In this document: positions 8,906-22,815 of the stretch, piece after piece
Position numbering within the stretch: the first letter of the stretch is position 1
Layout of the letters: each line of letters opens with the position of its first letter
DNA from: Phytophthora quininea
Taxonomy: Eukaryota > Oomycota > Peronosporomycetes > Peronosporales > Peronosporaceae
Direction: 5' to 3'
NCBI GenBank assembly: GCA_011947345.1
Contig: JAAVTG010000528.1
Coordinates: forward strand, 248,001 to 312,000
DNA length: 64,000 nt
Program-made: the position numbers and the translations under genes
The notes under the pieces: model-generated
Database searches by the model: none
Told to the model about the DNA's origin: nothing
Seen by the model: the letters and a program-made list of their open reading frames with translations, nothing else

Positions 8906-11900
8906 GCTCTGTAGGTCTCAGATAAACAGCAAGTCGAAGGGGTGTTGACAGCAGCAAGACGAGCCCCGCGAAGACAGTTAACGAAGGAGAGAACAAGGCG
9001 AAGCATAAACTGCATCGAGCCGCAGATTATCGGTGAAGCACTTACGAAGGACACGGGAATGATTACGAAATTCGTTAAGTGGTGGAGGAAGGCAATAAGT
9101 ACTTATTGACGATGTATGCTGCCGCTACTCAAAATCAAAAAATAGTATTCACTTTTTGAATTTGAGTATGTTAAGATGTGCATCAGCAGTCAAAACGCTG
9201 TCAATCAATATCGTTTTTGTTTTTCTGCGAAAACTTCAACTTCAATCTAATAGACTATGTTTGCGACAGGCTTCGTTGTGCGCGTCAGTGACTCTCATTT
9301 TACGCTTTGCCATGGAAGCCACTACAGACTACCGAGACCAAATGGTTGGCAGGGAGAATTTTGCTTTCGACGGGTATATGGTGGCGATGAGAGTCGAATA
9401 CCATTTCGGGCAAGCCAACTACTCTTGGAGTGGAGAGGTTCTAATCGCTGCAAATGCGCGACGTCGAGCTTATATTGCCTACTCACGTGCTGCTGACGCT
9501 ACTGATTCAGCAGGGCGTGCTTTCGTGAATGCTTGTGCGAATGAAACCCGATGGGCAGGATGTTCGACGTCGTGAGGACCACCAACTGTGCATAAATATC
9601 TTTCAGCAGCAACATGAGAGCGCGCAGGAAATTCAAGCAGTAGCAGGTGACGCCCACGGCGAAATTCGGCAGCAGAAACAGCAAGGCCAAGATTCAGGCG
9701 ATGAAGAAGATGAAGCAGAGGAGGATGGTGAGAAGAATCGGCGGCCGAAGCTCCGCGGCAGGTAATCATGCTGGTCTATTGTGGTGTCGGGATCCACCGA
9801 AAAGTGAAGACGGTTGTCTGGCGGTGGTCTGGGCGAAAGGGAGTTGTCGGCACGTGTGCCGATTAAGTCCCCACCTACCGATTGCACAATGGCTACATCT
9901 CAAGATAGGACGGTGACGTCGCTACGTCACCCGACTCGTCAACCATCGTGATCCTCCAGACCGGTATGCCTGTTATCCAGCATTTGGAGACTGCCGTCCA
10001 GACTGAGAAACTGCCTACGGCTCGTGACTTTTCGTGAATCGTCGTGGGTTTCTGGCGAGATCCAAAACGGACCAAAACGGAGCCATTATTATTTGATATT
10101 TGTAAATGACAGTAGGAAAGAGTAGATAAAGACTCTAAGGCCCATTGGGCACTAATACAGAACAGCTTTTCCTCCAAACCACTCAAGCAAGGTCCGGTCT
10201 ACGATGAGGTCCCGAGACGCAGGACAAGCTCGGCGGACTGATTATGCCTGTCGGTGAGCACGTCTACTGAGTCGTAGTTCGTGTCAACCCATCGGCAAGG
10301 CCAGGAAGACGAGGAGAGCAAGTTTGACCGTGTATACGAAGAACGACGAGTCGTCGCTGTAACTGAGGAGTCCGAGAACCCTCCATACTACCTTCCCCGC
10401 CGAAGCTAGTCTTCGGCACCCTCGTAACAAGGCTGTGAGGTGCTGGTACCCGTCTTTCTGCGGGACTGCGAGGTTAACGAACGCGGAGCACTCTAGTCTT
10501 GCTCGTGGCTAGTGATGTCAGTGTGATCTGGTTGCCGGAAGGAACCACAACGCATAGAAGTCATCTCTCAACCTGGTGTAAGGGCAGACCCTGGGCCTTC
10601 AGGTTCAATTGCCCATAACAAGCCTACTGAGTCTCCGGTATTCGGTGTGTGTTGTTGGGTGGGAAGTACGCAATCAAGAATTTGGCCGTGTTCCTACACG
10701 ACACTATGCTAAATAAAGACCACATAGATGACATTAAGAGTACTTGCGAAGAAGTTCTACGATTAATTGTCTCAAAGTCACTATGCTTTTATCTTCTCAC
10801 AAAATCGTTTACATGTGTTCCAGCTTAATCAAGACGACAGTTTGTCACTGGCGACGGCACACTAACACTACCTTAGTATAACATTGGCTACGAAGTAGGG
10901 TACTGCGCATATTTCTGAAGTCTATCCTGCTGCTATCTTCTGCTAAAGTCTACATAGGTGTTAGAGCTCTCGATGCTGGTTTACATGTTAATCGAAATCG
11001 ATTGATAACATACCACGAGGAAAGCATTCTTTATTGTGTTTACTATAGGCGATGCCCTATCTGCTCACGTAGCACCATCCGTCTTCCATAACTCAGAACA
11101 CATTGGCACTTCGAACTGGGTCACACTCCTAGCGCGACTGCTGCGTCCTGAAAATTGGTAGCCATTGACATCACCACGTACGCCGTTTGCGGAGAGCATG
11201 CAGCCAACGCCACCGGTGGAATGGGCAACGGCGGGAACTGCAGTCAACGCTGGCCATGATTGCCTCGCTTCGCCCTGGAACATGCAGGTGACGGCGCGGC
11301 ACGGTCGGATAAAGAACGCGAAGATCCCATAGCTTGCGTACGTGTCTGTATCTCTTGTAGTCTTGCACCCCAGCACTGCCGTCCATATTTACGTAGCGTT
11401 GTCTGTCGTGCGTTTTCTGCTGATGAGCAACATCGACTTGGACCCGTGTTGTGTCGTATCATTTCCTCTGGCTGCCTCCTCCATTAACGTCATATCACTC
11501 CGACGCGGTGATATTATTTGCCCTCCATCTTGATTTGTCCCCGCATCTTCGGAGGCCACAATATTACCTCCATCTTCAACTGCGATCACTTCTAAGAAAC
11601 TCCACTCTGTTGCGGCACCACGTTTTGCTTGGTATACCCTTAGCAAGGATTGCTTGACTCAACCAGACCGAAAAACGGGATTTTTCGGGGTAGCCTGAAA
11701 ACTAAAATCTCCAGTTTTGTAAATTAGCCCACAATATTTTTATGCCATTAAATTGACGTTTTTCTAAGAGAAGTGGGGGTAGTGGCATGATCGGATCTGT
11801 TTTGGTTATTGAATTATCGTAGGTCAAACATGGCATTCCGAGCAAAATGGCTTCAACTTTTCTATAGGCAAATAAAAATTTCGTTCGATTGGAGTTATTT

Positions 11901-13006
11901 TCACATGGCGTCTTTGTTCTTGGGCTACCTATGCCATATCTAGTTGTCTAAGCAAAATAATAATAGTTCCTGAAGATATAACATGTCTAAAACGATAGCA
12001 TAGTTGGTCATTTTGAGTTTTTCTTCAAGGAGCCGTTTTTATCGGGGCATCTAGGGCGCTGCATGTGAATACACACCTTAACGCAAACGTTTAGGCAATA
12101 TTGAAAGCCCTGTGATTGGATGTGTATAACTAGTTTTGGCTAAGGTGCCATCATTTTAACGAAACACTTAGAGACATACCGACAATTTTTCAAAACTCTG
12201 AACTTGCCACCTCCTACATATCATGTACTATAAGTTGAATGGACGCTATTCCGCGGTACAATCTAGTCCACTATGCTTTTATATCATGGCATGATGTATT
12301 GACACAGCTTAACGATGCCTCATATCGTTTTTGGTAAAATTAGTTTTCGACCCACTACGAAAAACGCTCTGGTTGAGTCAGACAATCCTTGTTAAAGATA
12401 ACGAGCACGGGCCAAAGCGTACTGACACTCTCGGTGGGTTTCAGTCAACCAGTGTCGATCGCCATTTGGCTTTGTATCCTTCTTTTCATCACATCCAAAA
12501 GGATACTGACACTGCAACGAAGCGAAGTCCTTCACCGGCTGCTTTGCACGTTGTTCTCGCATCTTGGTGGTCTGATACTTCTGGTGTTTGGATAACGTCG
12601 AATATTTGCTCTCGTCTCGCTTCGACGCGAGCTCTCTTTGCAAGATTTAGAATACTGACAGGTCTCGCGTATCGCCTACTCCGACCACAACACAACACAC
12701 AACGTCAGTATGGGCTTCGCCAGCACAGCAATAGCAAACAGCACAGCACTGTACGCACCATGGCTCGCGCGGGGAGCCATGCACTTGCTGGGTTGCTCTT
12801 GACTGGAAGACTTCGGAAGGTGAGATGCGTCGTTGAACCTGCTAAAAAGCTGCCTTTCGTACTCCTATAATATGGTGATTCGTATGGTATCGCTTTTCGG
12901 GGAGGGGGAGGAGGCGGTGCTAAAAACTATAACATTGCATATATTACTTTCAGCGATGTCCCCTTAGCAACCAAGGCGATAAATCGCCAGTGAGGCTTCC
13001 GTACTA
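8906..13006. other. Gene-poor stretch, decayed repeats
   Basis: No frame can be assigned to a known protein. Frames at 9156-9575 (+), 11389-11646 (-) and 12331-12870 (+, 179 codons) are open but have no recognisable domain and compete with other frames. Several parts (about 10.2-10.7 kb) read like long-decayed retroelement or LTR sequence. I report no gene here. Confidence 0.4.
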
Positions 13007-13250
13007 GTGATTATCTATGTTTGTTACTTCTCTTAAAGTTGCACCTCCGCCCACGAGAAGTGGGGAGGGGGGAAGGATGGTGGACATACTATCCGTTTAA
13101 CATATGCTATATATTTGACTGTGAAAGGCCGTCCTGTAGATCAAACGCGGAATCCAAGGATCGAACAAATAGGAATTCACTAGGTGCACGTCATATCCTT
13201 CAACGTTAGTTTCGAGGAATTGCCGTCGAAGAAGTACACAACTGATCAAG
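13007..13250 (+). repeat. Dispersed repeat, copy 1
   Basis: This segment matches the reverse complement of 22519-22815 with many substitutions and small gaps. Shared landmarks are gattatctatg/gattatctgtg, the stretch tttgactgtgaaaggcc, and a common run through the ttcaacg and acaactgatc regions. Both copies can be read as FDCERPS followed by a basic stretch, so the repeat may hold the start of a retroelement gag gene just inside an LTR. Confidence 0.6.
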
Positions 13251-16200
13251 GCTCGCATAATCATGGCCTCATCATACTGCTCACGCGGACAGATTTCGTG
13301 GATGCGACTAACGTGTATAACACTTCATGATGTATCGGGGATGTTGGGTTTCGAGAAGACGGTGAAAATGGTGTGACTATACTTGAAGCTCTGGTATTCA
13401 TAGTACGTGTCTATCCGGCGAAAAATAGATACATGTGATCCTAAGGTTCAATAGGTAGTAGACTGATATGCTTCATGCTGGTGATGGTAGCCAGAAAGCT
13501 TTATAGATGCTCAACTGATCCCCGTGACATTTTTAGTTTCTATCACTACCGCATCTTCATATGAGCATCTTTCCCATGGCTTTCCCTTTTTCTGGCACAG
13601 TTTGCGATATTGAGCCTCTGCAAACGGGCTGAAGGTCTGGCTGCGCGCAAAAGAAGATTGTTTCTTGAACTTTCTGTGCGTAGCGCGTGGGCCACTACCA
13701 CATTCGACAGTAGCACGTGATACTCCCAGTAAATCATACTGCTCTGCCCGGACAACATGGAAATCCTTCTACTCAAACGTTTTTGAGTCCTTGTTGGGGA
13801 CCGGTAATGGAAGGGCTCTAGGCCGACCAGTACCCTTACGTTACGTACCACCATCGAATAAACCGGTTGCTTGCGTCAAGAATCGGTCTCTGAGTTGTTC
13901 TAAGAACGTCTCGACCTGGTACTGGTAGGCTGTGAGCAGCAGTTATACACACAATGGTCCGGAACACTGCCTGTGTGGCGCTGCGAATTCAGGAACGGTT
14001 GTCATAGGCGTGCGTGGTGAGACGAAGTAGTAGCGTGGTGATCCCTGGGGGATAACTTCTTCCAGGCAGCGTACCGAGCCCGCATCAGGGGTATTTTGAC
14101 CGGTCGACTTGAACCTTGTAGGCTAGGGCACGAAGACTATTTATCCAATAAACAGTTATACACAACACAAACTCTCTTTCTCCTCTGTTCTTTGAAAGGC
14201 CCAGGACTCGGCCCTGAAAGGGTCTCTTTGTTTAGCTTCTAGCCCAGACCCAAGGCTAGCACGCGCACCAGTCCCCGAGAGGACAGCAACCCACACAATA
14301 TCGGATTTTCAGCTCAGAGCACTATGCAAGTCATACTTAGGAAGCAGAGATCCCCTAATATAGCGCATCGCCTACCTCACCAGTGCCTGGCAGCACGTAG
14401 ATATGGAGTAAGGCAACTAGCAGTCGAATGACTCTTACGCCCGCCTCTTTGACCCCAGGATAACTTGACAGATGTGGAGCCGCTTCCGCCGGGCCAATCT
14501 TCCGGCTTGCCACATAGAAGGTAAAACGAGCTCTGTTTGGTTAAAGATCTCACGCAAACTAAAGGTACTCCTGGCAGGAATCCAGTGCGCATCCTCGTGC
14601 AGCTACTAAATCACGGGGATCATACTTGAACAATCGCTTCCAAAGATACCATGGAAAATCCCCAGATTGACTGGAATTTCCCCGCATTATGGGAGCTTGT
14701 CACCATCCTGAGACTTATGGGGCTCTATTCTGGGGAAACGCTGCAAGCGGCCGCCAGGAACATGTTTCCCAAATTAACTCGGAATCTGTATATTTCTTGG
14801 TTAGCGGGGCTCGGTCCGGGACTTAGCTTGCTTCGCTTGGAGTCCGCTCACATCATTACTCTATAGCGTCCAACCCCTATCCCTCCCTGGACAGGCAATG
14901 AGAGTTTTCTCCACGCTTTCGGTCACCGACGCGCTACTTGTTGCTCGTCACCATCCATCCACAATCAACCAAATGTTACGGGCACATCGCGTCACCTGGG
15001 ACCGGGAACGGGAACACAGCACATAATATACACTCTGTTCTTTCGGACGGAAGACTCCGAGGCAGTGCGCTAACAAAGCCCTTACTTGGCGTCTAGGTCG
15101 CTTTTGATATAGCTATTTGGATATGATCCTCCAATCAGACAGGGAAACAACGGGTTTGTTTCAACAATCTAGATTTCGGCATCCTTGAGGGGCTGTCATA
15201 CAGCTACCGGCACAGCTTTGGGACGCAAAATGACTTGAGTGTAGTATGTCCAAGAATGCAGGTCTCCATTTTATTTCCTAAACGGGCCTCATTATTTTAT
15301 TTTTACGAGGGGAATCGGACCACTCATCACTGACGAAAAGCGCGGCCGCATGAAGGGCCTTTGCGAAGCAGGAAAAGGGTTCGCGAGATCGGGCGGCGTG
15401 TGAAGCGGTACGAAAATAGCGTTAGTGCCGTCCTTCGAGCCCCTGTGAAGCCCATGAACAAGAGAGGCCGTCATCGAATTTCTGTGTGAGAGGAACATTT
15501 TATCTAACGAACCAAGTAACAACGCCTGGGTGAACGATTTCAAAATTGAAGAGATTGAACACGCTTGTGCTCTGCTGAATAGGCTCGTAAGGGCCCAAGA
15601 TAGAAAACAACGCGAGTCTAAGGTAAAAGTAAATGTCATGATCAGGGATTGACAGTAATTTTCGACAATAGTAATTTGTAAGTAAAATAGTACTATTACT
15701 ATCAGTAAATTGTTGTTCATTTTTCGTGGTAGTTCGTTGGAAAACGTCTGTTACTATGTAGCTTGTGGTGGGTCCAAAATAGTACTACTTTACTAGTTTA
15801 GTACGGGGTGTCTATAATATAGCTGCCAGATGATCAAAACTTAACAGAGTGGGCGGCAGTAAAAAATGAAGCAGATATAAGCTCAATTTCCATTTACCGC
15901 TTGGTGACTACGATGCTAACGTTGCTCCGAACAAGCGCGAAATGCTAATTATACCTGTGCGTACAGAATTAGAAGCTGCAAAATGCCTGAACGTTATTAT
16001 GCAATAGCGCATGTACTTAAATTAAAAAGGCGATTTGTAGCTTTCTGAGTTTAAAACTACCTGCAAGATACACAAGAAGACAAACAAGCATAACCTTTGC
16101 AGACATAAGAACTACTTGTTTATATGTTGAAAGCAACGGGTACTACGATGGAGTATCCCCTGCGCGTCTTGACAATTAGAATACGTAGCCACAGAAGGGG

Positions 16201-18039
16201 ATGATCAAGAGAACAGAAGTGCAGAATAGGACGCTCAAGATGACGACAGCCAAGACAGCGATATGCACGCCCATGACGATGACGATGGGCGTGCAAGGCG
16301 ACGGTAAAACGATGGACGCTCAGGATGACAGCGACTATGGCCTAGGTAGCGAGACGTATGGCAAAGACGAGGAGCAGCTCATCACTGCGCTGCTGATAAT
16401 CGGCTAAGTATTTGCCCAGAAGGTGCCACGAACCAGTGCCTTAACGTTGAGAGAGGGTTGCAAAAGAGCAGCTGTTGTGAAACGGGTGCAGATGCGTGTG
16501 TAAGCTAGCCAGTCTTATAAGCTAAACGACCGAGTAGAGCGCAAGCCACGAGGTAGTGCAAGATCGTCAGCCTGATGGTGTTACGCAATGTAGCTTGATC
16601 TGATGAAGAGGAAATAATGTTCTGGTGGCCTCGGGGTGCATGCAGAGAGGTGGGTATCTGCAGCCTCACAGCGAAGGACAAACGGTATTTGCCCCTGTAT
16701 ATAGGTCTGCAGAGACATCAAGAGAATCGACAGTCTCTCGGCAGTCCCGCGGCCCCAACCCCGCAAGCATCCGGATGATCCCCTAGGACAGCCTCAGCTA
16801 CGCTGATACCACTCGGAAGACGTTCTAGCCGCCATGCATGCTGTATCGGTAGTGTACGTTTAGTTGTAGCTAGAAGTTGATTGGGACAGCCCTAAATCCC
16901 TACTTGATCCGCCGCTCTTTCCAAAAATCACAATGTTATGTAATCAAGTAACATACCAGTACGAATTTCTCATAGATATGTCAAAACCGGGTGATTCGAA
17001 GTGGTACGTAATATCAGCTGAAAAAGCATAGCCCTCGTGCCAGTTGCTAGAGTCTCCTAGTACGGCCTTTAGCGGGAGTCATTATTAGCTTCAATAGTCA
17101 CCACTTCTGTCTATGAATTATACATGTATATTTTTATTGTCAATGGTTTTGCACCTTTGGCGCTTCAAGGCCTACTCGTCGTGTAGCTATATTCTACAGG
17201 TATCTTACTAAATGTTTTTCCTAGAAAAAATGTTACCGCACCGCCACCACTATGATACCAGACAACAACGCTGAATTGCTGAAGCTGGTATTGGGTTGGC
17301 TGTACCTATGATGCGCCAGAAACTGGCAATATCCCGTTCGCAATAGTTTGGGGTAGTCCTATTGGCTGTTAGGACAGCACGATTAAATACACAACAAAAG
17401 GCACGATATGTACTACACGAACAAAGCAAATATGTAACTTCGCTACAAAAATGATATACTACGTATATTTTGCCAACAAAACACATACTACTATAGTTTA
17501 TTCCGAAAAACGTCACAAATGCCATATCATTGTCATATCGATTAGACAAAGTGTTTCGTTATGTTGTTTAAATGACGCATGCAAAAGTATGCAACTATGC
17601 CAAATTAGGTAACAGGATGGTTTCGTTGATGAAGTGCTATGCTTCATGGATTTTTTAAGGTTCGTGTTATACGGATGTACAACCGAAAACAGTACTGCAT
17701 GTATTGTAAGCGCAGTACCAAGAGAAAACGCGCCGGCTGACAAATGCAATGCTACGTCAAAACCAGTATAAATATATAATGCTTTTGACCATCCTCTTGT
17801 GTGATAACTTATAATCTGGGTTTTGTTATCATCTTGCAAATATTATATTCATTCTCGTGAGCATAATCACTTCAAGAAGCATTGTGAGGCACCTCATGAC
17901 ACGCAAGCAGCTTGCAGTTGATCCACTTCGTTTACGTTGACATTCCCGTGAGAATCCGCACGTCTGCAGCCTGACAACAGAGCTTCACAACTCAAATTTC
18001 TCTCCAAAGCAACGAAGTTTCACCCATCCGCCCAACATT
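13251..18039. other. Gene-poor stretch, transposon debris
   Basis: No supported gene. A weak plus-strand fragment near 15300-15400 (RGIGPLITDEKRGRMKGL) resembles the N-terminal helix-turn-helix of Tc1 transposases but is quickly interrupted. The motif cagttatacacaa occurs near 13940 and 14150, possibly LTR remains. Other open frames (13546-13854 -, 15292-15720 -, 17513-17839 -) have no recognisable domain. Confidence 0.35.
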
Positions 18040-20930
18040 ATGAAGTGTGCTGCTTCCGCGTGTGATACGCTTGAAATCAGTGAAATGGCCCCGTGCGTAA
18101 TGTGCGGTCGCAATGTGCCTCACTTGCGCAGCAACGCTCTTCACGACCCTGACAACATTTCCGTGTGGTGAGTAAGCTTATATTGCTGCAGTAGATTATC
18201 TATACAAAACGTTTTGTAGTGCGGACTGTGTCTACCGCTGGAAAACGTTTGACTCGCCAGCATCAACTGCAGCGAGCAGCGCTCAGGTTGATGCGCTAAC
18301 ACAAGCTACGTGTGCGACTCCGTCGGGCAGCAGCGAGGAGGCTGATATTGCGCTGGCGCAGACGCTCGATACTAGCGCCGCACAATCTACTGCTGATTTG
18401 AGCGCGCCATCGCCACCGTCGGGCGAGGTTGACGATTTTGGAATCCCAGTCGACATTATTCATTACCTCAGGTTGGGGAGTCGAGATGGCGTCTGGAAAG
18501 TAGCGCACATATTGGCGGCGCAATACACGGCTGGTGATGGCAATAAGTACACCCACGTGTGCCTGTTGTGTTCGCAGGAGCTTACAAGCCGCCCGAACGC
18601 TGCGGCAAATGCCTGGGAAGGAGCTATTTGGCGCTGGAGTCACACATCCAACGTGAAGGATCACATGGCCGCCAAACACAGGGACCATGCCATCGGAAAA
18701 GCTGCCCGTGACCAGAAGACCATGCGGGCCAAGCGACAGCTCGAAATTGCGTTAGATGAGGAACATGCTCTCGGTGTTCAACGTCTGAATTCAGGTCATG
18801 CGAACCAGGTGAATGCAAGTTCAGGACACGCAAAACCGGCGCCCAAGCGCCAAAAATCGTTGCAGAAAATCTGGAGTCCCACCAAAGCCGAGCTGAACGT
18901 TCACATTTCGCGTTGGCTTATTCACGATGATAAGAATTGTGTTTTTCTCGAATTGTTATGTTGGCTAATTGCTAATTGCTTAATTTTCAACTAGGCCTTC
19001 CCTACAATACCGTGACCACAGACAGCTTCAAGTTGCTGCTGAAGCAGGCGACAGGGAATCGTGACGTTACTATTCCTGCTCCTGGAACGTGTCCTGATTT
19101 ACTGGATGCGTCATTTGCGGGTTTTTGTGCAACGACGGCACGTTTACTCACAGTGGGGTACTCTCGGGCCTTCAATGCGCCATTTTTGAATTTGCATCAC
19201 GATGCGTGGACAGGGGAGAACGGGAAAATGGGTGTGGTGGGGACATCGGTGTGCTTTATTGACGAAAAATGGAAATTCCGTTCTATTGCGCTCTTAGCAA
19301 CGCCTCACAACGAGTCTCATGACTCGATCACCCTGATGACACTGATTGCCAGTCGCGTCCAGGATCTCTATGGTGTTGACATTAATTGCATGGCACAGTT
19401 TACTGTCTCCGACACAGCGCCGGCCGCCAAGAAGGTATCCAAACTGTTTGAAGACACTTTACAAACCGACTGCACGATGCACGTACTGAATTTGTGTCTT
19501 TTGTACGGTACTGGCATGCGCGAGAACACGCAAACTCATCGCACTCGCGACCCCGCCACCCAAGTTTTGACAAAACGCCGCGTTGTTTGCACAAGTGGGG
19601 GTGCTTTTTCGGAAGGTGGTTTGCTGGTCAAGAAGATTCGCAGCCTGAATAACTACTTCAACACACCACAGCGTGTTGACCGCTTGAACAAGCTGCAAAG
19701 TTTTATGGCTACCCGGAAGTGAACGCGATCGTGGACTGTGACACAAGAGTGGCTTCAACCATCACGCTCTTTCAGCGCACAATTTTGAACTTTACCGCTC
19801 TCAATGCTTACTTTTAACATTGCGCACAAGATGATGATCCTGTTGTGTTTAACTCCATATCGGTTGCTGACTGGCAACTCCTGGTCGAGATGAAGGCGAT
19901 TGCTGAACCCATTGCAGTTTTAGCTCGGATTGAAGTGAAGCGCAGTGATCTCGTCGCGTCCGAGTTGACCGTGCTATTGAAGGCGGCGTCTGACTCTTTA
20001 AATCGTGTCAAGTTCCAGCTTTGCGATCTGGATGCCCCGAGAACGGTAAAGCTAAATGAGAAGACCTTTCCTTGACGCCCGGCCGCACATGCCTCAAGCG
20101 GTTGCAACACCAAGTGCAGAAACGAGTGGCTTCTCTCACTACAACCGCCGAAGCTGTCGTCATTTTGCTGCTGCATCCGAGGACTAAATCAGCTGTTGAA
20201 TCTCTCATAACTTCGCCTGAGCTCGACGTCTTCCCTGTCGCTGAAACCACCAATCACTCAGGAAGTGATTATGGTGCTCAAGATGGAGGTGAAACCAATT
20301 TTGTCGTTGCCGGTAAAGAGATGCTGAAGCTTGTGCATCGGGAAGTGTTTCGTGCTATGTTTGAAGGGGCTTCGCACGAAAATGAGAAATCCGCTCCAAG
20401 TTTCGTGCCTATCTTGGACCTGGTGCCTTCAATAGATGACAATAGTATTCTATGTGGAGCACCAGTCGTAATGACAACCAAGCCGCCCGTGTCTGAGTCT
20501 AGTTTTGATGCACAAGCTGATGAGGTCTTGGCAAGATGGCCTTAATATTCGGTGCAGCGGGTTCCTGTTGCGATGCACCAAGCGCAGAGCGACGACTTGA
20601 CGGAGGAGGAGCTTACACGAAAGCTGTTAATGCGTCGTGGTGGCGTCGTATGCTGGTGCTTGGAAGCTCTTTCCAGGTATATCGATATTTGCCGTTGGTT
20701 TCGCGAGACGGGTCCCATCGGTTGCTGCACTTGCCAGGGTCTGGCTGGGGCGGAGCCCATCGAACGCAGTTCAAGAAAGGGTCTTTTCTACCGGTGTGTT
20801 TGTCATGAGCTCGTTGTGTACTAGATCTGAGAACGAGAGAGCGGAGAAGCAGGTACTGATGAAGTTCAACAGAGCTGAGATACAGGGGATGGAGACTGCG
20901 CAGGTCGACAGCGCCACAACTCGCCAGTAG
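18040..20930 (+). mobile_element. hAT transposon coding region (BED-type transposase)
   Basis: Proposed exons are 18040-18167, 18220-18938 and 18995-20930, with introns of 52 and 56 nt (gtgagt-ttgtag and gtgttt-actag) that keep the frame exactly. The N-terminus has Cys pairs (CVMCG, CADC). A BED-like zinc finger follows (HVCLLCSQE...WSHTSNVKDHMAAKH), then the RNase-H-like core (TVTTDSFKLLLKQ, NLHHDAWTGENGKMG, QFTVSDTAPAAKKV) and the typical hAT C-terminal dimerisation end (ARVWLGRSPSNAVQERVFSTG) near 20.74-20.83 kb. The frame is lost at a T run (19701-19704) and again near 19816, 20074 and 20700. I could not find terminal inverted repeats, so these limits are those of the gene only. Confidence 0.82.
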
Positions 20931-22518
20931 TTGAGCAGTACTATTTTACTTTTTACACAGTAGTTTTGATGCGACAGTCAGAGAGAATAAAGTACTTAGC
21001 ACTTCCAATGCGCTTCTCTCCAAAATGCTGGTAGTATCGCTTGAAAACAGCCAGTACTGTCAATCCCTGGTCATGATGGAGGAACGGTACAACATCAAGG
21101 CGTACGATGTTATACGACAATTATCGGAGCATTCACTTCAGAAAAGCGACTATTTTCATGTCGTGTGTTGACCGTCTCTAGACAGTTGAAAGATTTGAAG
21201 ATATTAAGCACGTATTGGTCCTCGAAGTCAGCACTAGCCACTTTTGGCGCGCTAACGCTGCTGACAGTACGACGGCAGTAGAAGTACCGCAGTTGCGACG
21301 AGGCGCCACGTTAACCAATTGGACATGCAACAATAATTTTCCCCATCACACTGCCCCGGCTCCATCAGTTGCGTTAACCGGGACATTATGCATGATTTCG
21401 TGCGCAAAAATCAGCGCCGGATATATCTTAGTCAAATGGTACAATCATATTTGAATCGTACATAAGCACAATCGTTATCACGCATCTTGCTGATATGAGT
21501 TTTCACTGCTCAAACTACAAGTGTTTAACACAATCGAAGATAAGGAAATCTTGGACGTATCAACGATACAGATTGTCCTATCAGCATCCCGCATCACATG
21601 CACAAACTAGTACAAGACAAATTCTTACAGTAGCGATTACGCAACAAAAAGCGAGAACGGGGTGACAACATCGTCAACGTTGACGTCAGGACTATGGTCC
21701 CTGTTCATGTTCAGATCAGGACTTGAAAAAGCATGCATGATTTCAATCTTCTTAGATTCCACCGCGAAACTGAAGATTTTAATGCAGAATTAAATATATA
21801 TATATGATTGTGTCGAAATGCGCATCCAAATTTGTATGCAGCTAACAGATTTTGTTTCCAACATGTAAGTACCACCAATTTATTTAGCCCCTATTGAATG
21901 CAATCCCTGCAGCGTTTCGTATTCGTCCCCGGACGACGTATTTACGAAGGCCACGAAAGCATACCAGAACTCATCCGCTCCCTCAACGTCAACTATAGTC
22001 GTATTTCTGGTGTTACGCCTTGGTTTTAGGGTTGGTTGGGACTACGCATGCATGCATTCTCTCGCGAGGGAACGATATTTTCGAGGGGCCAGAAATAGGA
22101 TTGCGACGACCAAAGAATTACACAAATTGTACATGTCGAAAACATTTTTGTATATACGATTCACCCATATCACACATAAAGGTGCATCTGAGTGGGAAAC
22201 TTAATTACTATGCACGTTTAAGGCAATTAACGCTCTGAACGCAAAACTCGTCTAATGTCAAATTTTCATATCTACCGGAAAGCGATCAATTTACGGAGCC
22301 TCCATTTGTGCCGGGCATACGATAAAAAGAGATTCCAGCGAAAATATTGAGTGTAAGGAGACCTTTATGTACATTGAGTTTGCCGACAAAAGTTACCGAA
22401 TTCGACATTCTGTAAAACTAAGTGACGGTAAGATAGAAACGAAGTCGTTTGTGGCGGAAATCTGGTGATGTTTCCCGTCCAGGGAGTGGTTGTTGCACAG
22501 CGCGAGCTGTGGCAACGT
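20931..22518. other. Nothing recognised
   Basis: AT-richer sequence 3' of the hAT gene. No open frame above 80 codons and no recognisable motif. It may include the distal end of the hAT element. Confidence 0.4.
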
Positions 22519-22815
22519 GGCCAGGATCTTGGTGAACCGAGATCAGTTGTGAACTCCTTCAGCGGCGCTTCTTGGAACTGCCGTTGAAGGATTGGCGTGT
22601 GCACCTCGTGAATCCCTATAGGTTCGACCCTTGGATCCCGCGTTTAATCTACCGGATGGCCTTTCACAGTCAAAGACACAAAAGAGTGTTAGATGGATTA
22701 GTTTGTCCACAATTCGTTCCCCTGCAGCCCACTTTTCTTGGGCGGCAGTTGAAAAGACGGGGTTCTTGGACTGCAAGTTCAAGAAGAACTAGCAACCACA
22801 GATAATCAATATACA
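22519..22815 (-). repeat. Dispersed repeat, copy 2 (inverted)
   Basis: Minus-strand counterpart of 13007-13250, better preserved and readable as SKNPVFSTAAQEKW ... FCVFDCERPSGRLN. On the minus strand it lies directly downstream of LTR-like sequence, which fits the beginning of a retroelement internal region. Confidence 0.55.

Noticed and set aside
12331..12870. 179-codon plus-strand ORF
   Set aside because: Longest frame of its area but no domain, biased composition and competing frames; not enough to call a gene.
15292..15720. Possible Tc1-type transposase N-terminus on the plus strand
   Set aside because: About 20 residues look right, but the frame breaks at once and no catalytic motif follows.
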